DNA of 20,293 bases from Actinomycetes bacterium (GCA_021826255.1 JAKBAZ010000007.1:1-20293), one strand, 5' to 3'. Positions 1 through 7,899 are shown, counted from the first letter of the stretch. Notes: generated by a model from the letters alone, not told the origin. Translations and numbers: made by a program.

Positions 1-1635
1 GATGTCGCGGTAGGACTTGCCGACAACGTTCGCGAGGACGTTGAGCCGGCCCCGGTGCGCCATTCCGATCACGGCCTCTCCCAGCGAGTCGTTAGCCGCG
101 GCGTCGAGAATGGTACGTAACGCCACGATGGTCGACTCGCCTCCCTCGAGACCGAAGCGCTTCTGGCCGACGTAGCGCGAGTGCAAGAAGCGTTCGAACA
201 CTTCGGCCTCGTTCAACGAGTTGAGGATTCGCTGACGTTGTTCTTCGTCAATCTTCCAACTCACCCCCTCGACGCGTTCTTGAATCCAGCGCTTCTGAAG
301 AGGATCAAGGATGTGTCCGTACTCAATGCCGAGAGTGCGGCAGTAGGCGTCGCGCAAAAGGGCGAGAATCTCCTCGAGCGTCGCCGCGTCACGCCCCGCG
401 AGGCCGTCCACGACGAAGGACCGTTGCAGGTCCCACATCGAGAGTCCGTAAGTCTTGAGATCGAGTTCCGGGTGCAGGTCGGGCTGCTCCTGGTTGAGCG
501 GGTCGAGGTGGGCGATCAAGTGACCCCGAACTCGATACATGTTGATGAGTTCTTGAACTCGAATCTGCTTCAGAACTCGCTCGTCGTCGTCGAGGGCCGC
601 CGCCGGGTGATGGTCGAGCGACCACTCCGCGGGTTCGTAGGGAATTCCCAAAGACAGAAAGACGTCCTCGTAGAAACCGTGCTGTCCAGTCAAACACTCC
701 GCGACGTACTTCAAGAAGAGTCCTGACTCCGCCCCTTGAATGATTCGGTGGTCGTAGGTCGAGGTCATGTTCATGACCTTGCCCACTCCGAGATCAGCGA
801 GCGCACGCGGGTCCGCGGCCTCAAAGCCGGCGGGCCAGGTCAGCGAGCCGACCCCGATGATGGCCCCTTGGCCGGGCATGAGGCGCGGTACCGACTGAAC
901 GGTACCGAGGGTTCCGGGATTCGTGAGCGACACGCTCGCCCCCTGAAAGTCGTCCGCTCCGAGGGTGTTCGAGTGAACCTTGCGTACGAGCCCCTCGTAG
1001 GCGAGGAGGAAGTCGCGAAAGTTCATCAGGTCGGCGTCTCGAATCACCGGCACCACGAGATTGCGCGATCCGTCGGGACGCGCCACGTCCACCGCGAGCC
1101 CGAGGCCGACGTGCTCGTGTCGACGCACTCCTGGAGTCCCCTTCGCGTCCACGGCCTCCACGAAGCTCGCGTTCATCGCGGGGACCTCTAGCAGTCCGCG
1201 AATCACCGCGTAGGCGATGAGGTGAGTGAAGGACACCTTCGCCCCCGAGGTGCGAGACAGGGCTTCGTTGATAGCCGAACGATTGATTTCGAGTAAGCGC
1301 GCGGGGACGGTGCGCACCGAGGTGGCCGTCGGCACGCTGAGCGAGGACTCCATGTTGGCGACGATGCGCGCGGCCGCCCCCCGAAGTGGCGTGGCCGACT
1401 CGTCAATGACGCGATCCGGGGACGCACTCGACGGAGCGGGAGTGGCTGGTGCGAAAGGGCTCGCGACCTGGGGAACCGTGGACCTCTGGTAGTCAGCGAA
1501 AAACTCCCGCCAACTGTCCGACACTTGCGTGGGATCAGCCAAGTAGCGGTCGTACATGTCATCAACCAGCCAGGCGTTGGGACCGAACGATCCCTTCGCT
1601 GGAGCCGACTTCGGGGCGTCTGTGGGGGAGGTCAC
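1..1635 (-). CDS. kgd: Multifunctional 2-oxoglutarate dehydrogenase (E2 acyltransferase + E1), N-terminal part
   Basis: The gene runs off the left edge; 545 codons are visible. It belongs to the actinobacterial Kgd/OdhA family, which fuses a succinyltransferase (E2) catalytic domain to a thiamine-diphosphate E1 dehydrogenase in the citric acid cycle. Seen: a short E1-type N-terminal helix with ADPTQVSDSWREFFADY (residues 33-49), a Pro/Ala/Ser linker (about 52-75), an E2 catalytic domain (about 80-330) with the acyltransferase motif TYDHRIIQGAESG (293-305), then E1 sequence from about 355, including IGMAHRGRLNVLANVVGKSY (523-542). No lipoyl domain is present, as in this family, so lipoyl groups must come from another subunit. 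The GTG start is chosen because a TAGGCT box ends 7 nt before it and no coding signal lies further upstream. The hydrolase at 1682 is divergent. The E1 active site lies outside the window. Confidence 0.96.
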   Translation of the reverse strand, partial: MTSPTDAPKSAPAKGSFGPNAWLVDDMYDRYLADPTQVSDSWREFFADYQRSTVPQVASPFAPATPAPSSASPDRVIDESATPLRGAAARIVANMESSLSVPTATSVRTVPARLLEINRSAINEALSRTSGAKVSFTHLIAYAVIRGLLEVPAMNASFVEAVDAKGTPGVRRHEHVGLGLAVDVARPDGSRNLVVPVIRDADLMNFRDFLLAYEGLVRKVHSNTLGADDFQGASVSLTNPGTLGTVQSVPRLMPGQGAIIGVGSLTWPAGFEAADPRALADLGVGKVMNMTSTYDHRIIQGAESGLFLKYVAECLTGQHGFYEDVFLSLGIPYEPAEWSLDHHPAAALDDDERVLKQIRVQELINMYRVRGHLIAHLDPLNQEQPDLHPELDLKTYGLSMWDLQRSFVVDGLAGRDAATLEEILALLRDAYCRTLGIEYGHILDPLQKRWIQERVEGVSWKIDEEQRQRILNSLNEAEVFERFLHSRYVGQKRFGLEGGESTIVALRTILDAAANDSLGEAVIGMAHRGRLNVLANVVGKSYRDI

Positions 1636-1642
1636 GTCGTCC

Positions 1643-1648
1643 AGCCTA
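1643..1648 (-). promoter_or_regulatory. -10 box TAGGCT for kgd (probable leaderless promoter)
   Basis: TAGGCT on the minus strand ends 7 nt before the GTG of kgd, placing the expected transcription start at or next to the start codon. No Shine-Dalgarno site is visible. The call rests on spacing and on recurrence of the same box at eight other genes here. Confidence 0.6.
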
Positions 1649-1661
1649 ATTCGGGGCACTC

Positions 1662-1678
1662 GACACCGTTAGGGTGTC
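1662..1678. repeat. Inverted repeat GACACC-N5-GGTGTC over the hydrolase promoter
   Basis: Perfect 6-bp arms (1662-1667 and 1673-1678) flank and include the hydrolase -10 box at 1670-1675, in the 46-bp kgd/hydrolase divergent intergenic region. Such placement suits a repressor operator. That role is inferred; chance is possible for 6-bp arms. Confidence 0.35.
1670..1675 (+). promoter_or_regulatory. -10 box TAGGGT for the alpha/beta hydrolase (probable leaderless promoter)
   Basis: TAGGGT ends 6 nt before the GTG at 1682. No ribosome binding site separates the two, so transcription probably starts at the start codon. The kgd -10 box lies 21 bp away on the other strand. Confidence 0.6.
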
Positions 1679-1681
1679 ACG

Positions 1682-2479
1682 GTGCCCGAACTGGCGAGCC
1701 CGCGCTTGAGCCGAGTTGACGGCTGCCACGGGCTGGCGGTCTACGAACTACCCAATGCGACGGCGACGAATTCAATCGTCTGCGTTCACGGCGGACTCGA
1801 TCGAGCAACGTCGTTTTCGCGCTTCGCGCGCCGAATGGACCGCTACCAGGTCCTCGCCTACGACCGGCGTGGCTACCAGGGATCGCGGGCACTCGGCGCG
1901 GGGACGTTGGACGAACACGCCGACGATTTAGCGATGGTAATCGGCGAACGAACACAGCGAGCCTGGGTGGTCGGTCACAGTTTCGGCGGGCTGGTCGCCA
2001 TGGTGGCCGCCCTGCGGCACCCGGGACTCTTCCGAGGGGCGCTGTGTTACGAGTCGCCCGTTCCCTGGATTACCCCCCGGCCCCACTCGAGCGCCCCTGA
2101 TCCGAATGATCCCGCGGGAGAAGTAGAACGTTTTTTTCGCCGGGTCGTCTCTGCTGAGGCGTGGGAACGATTGAGCGAGCAGGAGCGTCAGTCGCGCCGC
2201 TTCGATGGCCCCGCTCTCGTGTCCGATCTCGGGGAACTCACCGACCGGCGAGAGCGAGTTCGACTGGGCGAGATGACGACACCGGTGATCTACGCGTTCG
2301 GTGACGGCCCGGCCCAGGCGTACTACGAACGCCTGGCGAGTGGTCTGGAGTCCTCGGGTGGAACTTATTCGCGACGCCTCGTGCCTGGAGTGGGTCACGG
2401 TATACACCTTTCGCACCCCCAGACCTTGGCTGATCTCGTCGGCGACTTGATGTCGAGCGACGCCACGACCACCCGGTAG
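1682..2479 (+). CDS. Alpha/beta hydrolase fold protein
   Basis: A 265-residue, single-domain, probably cytoplasmic hydrolase; no signal peptide or membrane segment. Seen: oxyanion-hole HGG (residues 36-38), DRRGYQGS loop (61-68), nucleophile elbow GHSFGG with Ser100, and the C-terminal GVGHG with the probable catalytic His239; the acid may be Asp208 in FGDG. This triad layout is typical of esterases, haloperoxidase-like and C-C hydrolases, but the substrate cannot be read from the sequence. The GTG start at 1682 fits the TAGGGT box 6 nt upstream. It is divergent from kgd and followed by 207 bp holding the promoter of the transporter gene, so it is likely monocistronic. Confidence 0.9.
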   Translation: MPELASPRLSRVDGCHGLAVYELPNATATNSIVCVHGGLDRATSFSRFARRMDRYQVLAYDRRGYQGSRALGAGTLDEHADDLAMVIGERTQRAWVVGHSFGGLVAMVAALRHPGLFRGALCYESPVPWITPRPHSSAPDPNDPAGEVERFFRRVVSAEAWERLSEQERQSRRFDGPALVSDLGELTDRRERVRLGEMTTPVIYAFGDGPAQAYYERLASGLESSGGTYSRRLVPGVGHGIHLSHPQTLADLVGDLMSSDATTTR

Positions 2480-2558
2480 TCCGGTAAAAACAGCCTCTTT
2501 TCAGTCCGAGGTTCCGTGACAGTTGGGTGAATGATGAACGGACGGTGAAACCTGCCCG

Positions 2559-2617
2559 GAATGCTTGACAGAAACCTGATGAAACCCAACTTGTGACAGC
2601 AATGTGACGTGTATAAG
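2559..2617 (+). promoter_or_regulatory. Promoter region of the substrate-binding protein gene
   Basis: Contains GAATGCTTGACA (2559-2570), two TGTGAC copies (2592-2597 and 2603-2608), and a -10-like TATAAG (2612-2617). TTGTGA at 2591 would be a -35 at a short 15-nt spacing. TTGACA at 2565 is too far from TATAAG for the same promoter, so either two promoters or an unusual one is present. The exact -35/-10 pairing is uncertain. Confidence 0.45.
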
Positions 2618-2628
2618 GTTTCTTTAAT

Positions 2629-2642
2629 CCATCTTCGGATGG
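2629..2642 (+). other. UUCG-tetraloop hairpin in the 5' leader of the binding-protein mRNA
   Basis: CCATC-TTCG-GATGG forms a perfect 5-bp stem with a C(UUCG)G tetraloop. If TATAAG at 2612-2617 is the -10 box, the hairpin begins only a few nucleotides from the mRNA 5' end, a position known to protect transcripts from decay. The ribosome site lies 32 nt beyond it and stays free. Confidence 0.4.
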
Positions 2643-2673
2643 CCAAATGTCAATGAAGCCATTTCGGTGGTTC

Positions 2674-2680
2674 AGGGAGG
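2674..2680 (+). promoter_or_regulatory. Strong ribosome binding site AGGGAGG
   Basis: AGGGAGG lies 6 nt before the ATG at 2687 and fixes that start over the ATGs at 2648 and 2653. It contrasts with the leaderless style of many neighbouring genes and fits high expression. Confidence 0.8.
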
Positions 2681-2686
2681 CAATTA

Positions 2687-4552
2687 ATGCAAATCAGAAA
2701 GAAACTGAGGCTGGCGACAGTCGTGGGTGCCGCAGGTGCCGCGATGGCGTTGAGCCTCGTGGCTCCGTCGGTGAGTGGTGCTGCCACTGCCGCGCCGTCG
2801 GGCACCCTCACGTACGCGGAGGCCCCGGGAGCCTCCCCGAACTACATCTTCCCGTTCATGAGTTGCACCTACTTCTCGGTGAACAACATCAACCAGTTCC
2901 AGCAGTTGCTGTACCGTCCGCTGTACTGGTTCGGTCTCGGCAACTCTGCCGCGGTTGTGGACAAGCCCCAGCTTGGTGCGAACAACCCCAACGGTCTGTC
3001 GCTCGCCGCGGCGCCGGTGATGAAGAACGGCAACAAGACCGTCGTGATCAACCTGGGCAACTACAAGTTCATGAGTGGCCAGGCCGTGAACGGTCAGTCG
3101 GTGCAGTTCTTCTTGAACCTGTACAAGGCGGACGTTGCGCTGAAGAAGGGTGCCGACTACTGCGGATACAACGCGGGCTTCGGTATTCCCGACCAGGTCA
3201 CCTCGGTGACCCACACGGCCAAGACGGTGACGATTAACTTCAACACCTCGGTCAACCCGAACTGGATCCTGTACAACTACCTGTCGGAAATCACCCCGCT
3301 GCCCACCACGTGGGACACCATTGGTGGTAACGAAGAGGGTTGTGCGACCGGAGCCTACGGGGCGGCGACGACCAACTCCAAGTGCATGGCGGTCCTGAAG
3401 TACCTCCAGGCCAAGGCGTTGAACCTGTCGTCCTACTCGAGCAGCTTCTGGCAGTCGGGTGTTGACGGTCCCTACACCGTGACCCACTTCGACACTCTGG
3501 GCAACGTGACCATGGTCCCGAACAAGACCTACATGGGTCCCCAGGCGTCCCAGGTCGCGGTCGTGAAGGAGATTCCGTTCTCGACCTCGACCGCTGAGGA
3601 GAACGCGCTGCGTGCCGGCTCGGTCGACCTCGGCTACGTGGACCCGAGCGTTCTGACCTCACCTTCCCCGGGCCCGCTGAAGGTGGGAGCCAACTGGGGC
3701 CCCGTCGCCAGCCGCTACAACCTGGTGACCGGTGGTACGTGGGGCTTTAGCTACGCCGCGTACAACTTCCAGTCGGGAAGTCCTGAGGCGAAGTTCCTTG
3801 ACCAGCTCTACATCCGTCAAGCGCTGCAGGAAGGCGTGAACCAGGCGGGCATCATCGCGAAGTTGGACAAGGGCTACGGCCTGGTCAACTTCTCGCCGCT
3901 GCCTTACGGCATCTCGCCGACCCTGGGTCACCAGCCCAAGCAGCTCTACCCGTACAACCTGACCAGCGCCAAGGCGTTGTTGGCTAAGCACGGGTGGACC
4001 ATGAGCGGAGGCAGCCTCACCTGCACCAACCCGGGAACGGGCGCGAGTCAGTGCGGTGCCAACATCAACAAGGGCGACGTCCTGACGATTACCTACCTCT
4101 ACGGTGGCGGCACTCCGTCCTTCACCGCTGAAGTGAACACCATCGTCTCGGCGTGGCAGTCCCTTGGCATCAAGGCCACGGCGACGGCGGAGCCCTTCAA
4201 CCAGGTCATCGCTGACTGCGCCGCCGGTAAGACGACGTGGTCGGTCTGTGACTGGGGCGCCGGCTGGATCTACGCTCCGGACTACTACCCGTCCGGTGAG
4301 TGGGGCTTCACCCCGGGTGCGGGCTTCAACATCGGGGCCTACAACAACCCGACGATGACGTCCATCATCAAGACCACCACCTTCGGCACCGCGAAGTTGT
4401 CGCAGTACGCGAGCTTCTTCGAGCAGCAGCTGCCGGTGATGTTCCAGCCGAACGGCGAGGGCACGGGTGAGATCTTGAAGACCCTGAAGAGCACGATCGG
4501 ATTCGCTCCGAACCCGTTGCAGAACTTCAACCCGGAGTACTTCCACTTCTAG
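2687..4552 (+). CDS. ABC transporter substrate-binding protein, family 5 (peptide/oligopeptide type)
   Basis: A 621-residue extracytoplasmic binding protein that would capture peptides or similar solutes for the permeases encoded downstream. Seen: a Sec signal peptide (KK at 5-6, hydrophobic core about 10-28, cleavage probably near Ala32-Ala36), then the DppA/OppA-like fold with TLTYAEAPGAS at 40-50. There is no lipobox cysteine, so the mature protein should be secreted or held by partners rather than lipid-anchored. Eight cysteines (60, 159, 219, 233, 446, 456, 511, 521) can form four pairs, suggesting disulfides. Arginine and glycine codons lean to CGT/GGT, unlike the neighbours, and together with the strong ribosome site suggest high expression. 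A 16-bp hairpin follows the stop. The exact ligand is not readable. Confidence 0.93.
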   Translation: MQIRKKLRLATVVGAAGAAMALSLVAPSVSGAATAAPSGTLTYAEAPGASPNYIFPFMSCTYFSVNNINQFQQLLYRPLYWFGLGNSAAVVDKPQLGANNPNGLSLAAAPVMKNGNKTVVINLGNYKFMSGQAVNGQSVQFFLNLYKADVALKKGADYCGYNAGFGIPDQVTSVTHTAKTVTINFNTSVNPNWILYNYLSEITPLPTTWDTIGGNEEGCATGAYGAATTNSKCMAVLKYLQAKALNLSSYSSSFWQSGVDGPYTVTHFDTLGNVTMVPNKTYMGPQASQVAVVKEIPFSTSTAEENALRAGSVDLGYVDPSVLTSPSPGPLKVGANWGPVASRYNLVTGGTWGFSYAAYNFQSGSPEAKFLDQLYIRQALQEGVNQAGIIAKLDKGYGLVNFSPLPYGISPTLGHQPKQLYPYNLTSAKALLAKHGWTMSGGSLTCTNPGTGASQCGANINKGDVLTITYLYGGGTPSFTAEVNTIVSAWQSLGIKATATAEPFNQVIADCAAGKTTWSVCDWGAGWIYAPDYYPSGEWGFTPGAGFNIGAYNNPTMTSIIKTTTFGTAKLSQYASFFEQQLPVMFQPNGEGTGEILKTLKSTIGFAPNPLQNFNPEYFHF

Positions 4553-4572
4553 GTCGTACCTCGAGTGACGTA

Positions 4573-4608
4573 GTGAAAAGAGGGGGCCTTCGGGCCCCCT
4601 CTTTTCAC
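4573..4608. terminator. Perfect 16-bp hairpin after the binding-protein gene (terminator or attenuator)
   Basis: Arms 4573-4588 and 4593-4608 are perfectly complementary, with a TTCG loop and a core of GGGGGCC pairing with GGCCCCC. The stem is symmetrical A/T at its base but no T-run follows outside the arm. It begins 21 nt after the stop codon and sits between the binding-protein gene and the permease operon, so it probably terminates or strongly reduces read-through and stabilises the 3' end of the upstream mRNA. Confidence 0.8.
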
Positions 4609-4652
4609 GTCCGAACTCCGCGCAAGTGGAGTGGCCAATACCCGTCGATTGC

Positions 4653-4658
4653 TAGGAT
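4653..4658 (+). promoter_or_regulatory. -10 box TAGGAT in front of dppB-like gene
   Basis: TAGGAT ends 6 nt before the ATG at 4665, the same spacing as the other leaderless promoters here, so the permeases may have their own promoter after the hairpin. The same bases contain AGGA at a usable ribosome-site distance (7 nt), so read-through with ordinary initiation is also possible. Confidence 0.45.
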
Positions 4659-4664
4659 TTCCCC

Positions 4665-5633
4665 ATGCTGGCCTACATCGTTCGACGACTGCTGCAGTCC
4701 GTCGTTGTGCTCTTCATGGTGATCCTGTTTTCCTTCGCGCTGCCGTACTTTCAGCCTGAGGGGATTTACACCCCGGCGTACTCCGTCCTCGGTACTCACG
4801 CGACGCACGCCAACGTCCTCGCCTGGGGTGCCCAGTACGGCCTGAATCACCCCTTCTTTGTGCGACTGTGGAACTACATCATCGCCCTGCTCCACGGAAA
4901 CTTCGGTTTCTCGTACAAGCAGGGCCAGTCGGTGTACAGCATTATCGCCACCAACGTCCCGCGAACAGTCTGGCTCGCTCTCAGCGCTCTGCTGCTGACC
5001 TTGGTGATTGCGGTGCCGCTCGGCATGCTTCAGGCCCAGCGGCGCAACTCCGTCTTCGACTACGCGGGTACCGGAATTGCTTTCGTGCTCTACGCCGTGC
5101 CGTCGTTCCTGCTCGCCTTCTTGCTGATCCAAGTCTTCGCCTTCGGACTACTTCACTTGCCCTCGCAAGCGCCCACGGCGTTGGCCCCGTGGGCGATGTT
5201 CACCGATCCGGTGGCCTTTATCTTGCCCGTCGCCACGTTGACTTTGCTCGGAGTCGCTGGTATCAGTCGCTTCATGCGAGGGGCCGTCCTCGATGTGATG
5301 GTCCAGGACTACGTCCGTACCGCTAAAGCCAAGGGGTGTTCAGCCCGTCGCACGTTATGGAAGCACACCTTCCGTAACGCCCTCGGCCCCATCATCACCC
5401 TCCTCGGACTGGCCATTCCCGGCTTGTTCGGTGGAGCCTTGATTATCGAGGACGTGTTCAACTACCCCGGGCTCGGTTACCAGGCCTACAACGGAGCCCT
5501 CAACGGTGACCTCCCCCTCGTCATCGGGATTACCCTTCTCGTCGCCATCTTCACCGTTCTCGGTAACCTGGCCGCCGACCTCGCGCTGGGCATAGTGAAT
5601 CCGCGTATTCGCCTGGAAAGGAGCGGCAAGTGA
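4665..5633 (+). CDS. ABC transporter permease, DppB/OppB family
   Basis: A 322-residue inner-membrane permease of the peptide/nickel importer family. Seen: N-terminal MLAYIVRRLLQSVVVLF membrane segment typical of DppB, a long periplasmic-side loop (about 28-98), then five further hydrophobic segments (about 100-122, 135-165, 185-205, 240-262, 286-312), and the EAA loop with DYVRTAKAKG (215-224) that docks on the ATPase. Length is normal for the family. It overlaps the next gene by 4 bp (GTGA), indicating translational coupling. With the binding protein upstream and DppC downstream it forms the membrane channel of the importer. The TAGGAT box may give it an independent promoter. Confidence 0.93.
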   Translation: MLAYIVRRLLQSVVVLFMVILFSFALPYFQPEGIYTPAYSVLGTHATHANVLAWGAQYGLNHPFFVRLWNYIIALLHGNFGFSYKQGQSVYSIIATNVPRTVWLALSALLLTLVIAVPLGMLQAQRRNSVFDYAGTGIAFVLYAVPSFLLAFLLIQVFAFGLLHLPSQAPTALAPWAMFTDPVAFILPVATLTLLGVAGISRFMRGAVLDVMVQDYVRTAKAKGCSARRTLWKHTFRNALGPIITLLGLAIPGLFGGALIIEDVFNYPGLGYQAYNGALNGDLPLVIGITLLVAIFTVLGNLAADLALGIVNPRIRLERSGK

Positions 5634-6535
5634 CCGCAGACCTCATCACCCAGGACGCGCCGACCTCGGTCGAGATGCCCGTTCCCATGTGGCGTCAACG
5701 CCTCAAGATCTTCACCCAGAACAAGTTGGCCATCGCGTCGGTGCTCTACCTGCTCATCGTCACGCTGTTCTGCTTCCTCTGGCCCCATCTGCACCCGACG
5801 AACCAGACCAACCAGAATCTGGCGATCAACAATCCCATCAACCAGAGTCCTAACTCACAGTTCTGGCTGGGCACCGATAGTTCCGGCTTTGACATCCTCG
5901 GTCGCATCGCCTACGGCGGGGAGTACTCCTTAACGCTCGGTTTTCTCGCCGGCATCGTGACCATCGTGGTGGGAACGTTGTACGGAATGATCTCGGGATT
6001 CCTCGGCGGCGTCGTCGACACCGTGATGATGAGAGTTCTCGACGCGTTCTTGTCGATTCCCTACCTCTTCCTCCTGATCACTCTCGTCACCCTCTTCGCG
6101 CGGACCGCGTCGCTCCTGATCCTCACCATCGGGCTCACCGGGTGGTGGGGAACGGCGCGCATCATTCGAGCTGACGCGATGCTCATTCGAAATCTCGAAT
6201 ACTCTCAGGCGTCGGTCACCATGGGTGCGTCGAAGTGGCACATCATTCGACGCCACGTTTTCCCGAACTCCATCTCCAACATCGTGACGGTGGCGACCTT
6301 CTCTGTCGCGGACGCGATCCTCTTCTTGTCAACCCTCGGCTTCTTGGGACTCGGCCTCCAGGCACCCCAAACGGACTGGGGCACCATGCTTCAAAACGGT
6401 GCCGAACTCATCCCGAACGGTTACTGGTGGGAGGTCTACCCCCTCGCCGCCATCTTCATCCTCGTGGTCGTGGCCATCAACTACATTGGCGACGCTCTGA
6501 GAGACGCCTTCGAAGTTCGTCTGCTCGAGCGTTAG
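5630..6535 (+). CDS. ABC transporter permease, DppC/OppC family
   Basis: A 301-residue partner permease. Seen: a cytoplasmic N-terminus, first membrane segment about 32-52, the family motif FWLGTDSSGFDILGRI (78-93), further segments about 100-125, 140-158, 160-178, 215-245 and 265-290, and the EAA loop with YSQASVTMGASKWHIIRRHV (191-210). The GTG start overlaps the stop of the preceding permease gene and has GGAAAGGAG (5615-5623) at good spacing. Its stop codon overlaps tail-to-tail by 4 bp with the membrane protein gene on the other strand, leaving no room for a separate terminator. The ATPase for this channel is probably the fused one at 7919-9937. Confidence 0.93.
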   Translation: MTADLITQDAPTSVEMPVPMWRQRLKIFTQNKLAIASVLYLLIVTLFCFLWPHLHPTNQTNQNLAINNPINQSPNSQFWLGTDSSGFDILGRIAYGGEYSLTLGFLAGIVTIVVGTLYGMISGFLGGVVDTVMMRVLDAFLSIPYLFLLITLVTLFARTASLLILTIGLTGWWGTARIIRADAMLIRNLEYSQASVTMGASKWHIIRRHVFPNSISNIVTVATFSVADAILFLSTLGFLGLGLQAPQTDWGTMLQNGAELIPNGYWWEVYPLAAIFILVVVAINYIGDALRDAFEVRLLER

Positions 6536-7899
6536 GCGCCCCGAAAGTATCGAGGCGAAAGGTAGCTGCTCGGAGTTCCCGGAGTGATCTCGAAGTTTTG
6601 GGAGGGCGAAGGGTTATTCACGACAGCCTGATGACGGGCCGTCTGATCAAGCAGCGACTGCTCCGGTGTGGTCCAGAACCAGCCGTAACGGTAGAACTGG
6701 TGCACGCTTCGACCGAGGCCGGAGAAAAACGGCAACACCCCCCGGTGAGTGGTCACAATCCGCTGGAGAGAACGATTCCACGAGCCAAAACCCTCGGCAT
6801 TGGCGACGAACGACACGCTCAGCACGACAATGAGGAATGACACGACGTACTTCGTCACCGGGGTATCGCGAGGGAGCCGATGGGCGAAAAACGCGGGGGC
6901 GGCCAGCGCCAGTGCGAGTCCGATAGCGAGCCCGACGTAGACCCGGCCGTAGTACGCCACCGCGGGAATTGGCCAATGGTTCGGGTCGAACAACACCACT
7001 TCACTGAGGGCTGCCGCGCCCACCACCACGAGTCGTCGGCGTCCAGAGAGGTAGAGGCTCGCCCCCAGTGCAAGGGCGACGCACGTCGCGACGATGACGA
7101 TGTGTCCTCCGCGCGAGAGGAAGGTGAGGGAGAGAGCGTTCGACGGGCTCGCGGATTCGGCGTGAGAGCGAACGGTGAGAAAGGCAAGGACAGTCGCCGC
7201 GAAGAGCGACGCGAGAGTAGTCCCCACCGGGACGAGGAGGGCGGGAGAGCGACGACGTTCGCCTGATCTCCACCACCACGTCATCACCAGAGCACCGAGC
7301 AGAGGAGCCAGAACCAGGGTGATTTCGTAGCTCGCGATAAGGGCCAGCGACATCAGAGCGACCCCCCAGGCGCGCCGAGGCGTGGGAGCCTGTCCGTCGA
7401 GTACGAGGGACGCCACGAGAGCGACGAGCGAGTAGGTGACCAGTGACTCGGAGACCGCGTAGAACTGAGTACACAGCGTAAGGGCGTAGAGGGCGCTAAA
7501 AAACCAGAACCGTCGACTCTCGCGCAGTCGGTAGATTGCCACCATCCACAGGGCGTTAGGGATAACGAAGAGACCGACTCCGAACAGCGTGACGAGCCAC
7601 GGCAGGGGATAGAAGTGGGCCGCCAATGCGAGGCGCACCGGAGCCTGGGTGATGACCTGGGCTTCGGAGCGTGACATCAAGTGTTCGTAGGAGCTCCAGT
7701 AAAAGCTCCGCCGCCGCACTATCCAGTAGAGATAGTTTGACCCGTCCGCGTAGAGGGCCACGCGTCCCCACAGGGCCGACACGACCACTGCCGCGGCGCT
7801 CAGTCCGGGAATGAACCGCCACACCGCGGAACTCGTGAAGTAGCCTTTCGAGTCGGTCACTCCGGCGAGGTCAGCGGACACCGCCCCATTCTCACCCAT
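6532..7899 (-). CDS. Polytopic membrane protein of unknown function (possible GT-C-like glycosyltransferase)
   Basis: A 455-residue protein with roughly ten hydrophobic segments: about 29-50, 88-115, 125-145, 150-168, 178-205, 222-245, 262-280, 285-305, 315-340 and 350-372. A soluble C-terminal tail of about 80 residues is rich in aromatic and polar residues. The first large outside loop carries YADGSNYLYW (Asp about 52) followed by a Ser/Tyr/Arg-rich stretch; an acidic residue in the first outside loop is a hallmark of GT-C enzymes, but no family-specific motif was recognised, so that reading is tentative. It starts 19 bp after the ATPase gene on the same strand and is probably co-transcribed with it. 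The ATG at 7899 has only a weak ribosome site; a GTG at codon 7 is an alternative. Confidence 0.78.
   Translation of the reverse strand: MGENGAVSADLAGVTDSKGYFTSSAVWRFIPGLSAAAVVVSALWGRVALYADGSNYLYWIVRRRSFYWSSYEHLMSRSEAQVITQAPVRLALAAHFYPLPWLVTLFGVGLFVIPNALWMVAIYRLRESRRFWFFSALYALTLCTQFYAVSESLVTYSLVALVASLVLDGQAPTPRRAWGVALMSLALIASYEITLVLAPLLGALVMTWWWRSGERRRSPALLVPVGTTLASLFAATVLAFLTVRSHAESASPSNALSLTFLSRGGHIVIVATCVALALGASLYLSGRRRLVVVGAAALSEVVLFDPNHWPIPAVAYYGRVYVGLAIGLALALAAPAFFAHRLPRDTPVTKYVVSFLIVVLSVSFVANAEGFGSWNRSLQRIVTTHRGVLPFFSGLGRSVHQFYRYGWFWTTPEQSLLDQTARHQAVVNNPSPSQNFEITPGTPSSYLSPRYFRGA

Noticed and set aside
736..1191. Plus-strand open frames opposite kgd
   Set aside because: The minus strand encodes continuous E2/E1 sequence with conserved motifs through this region.
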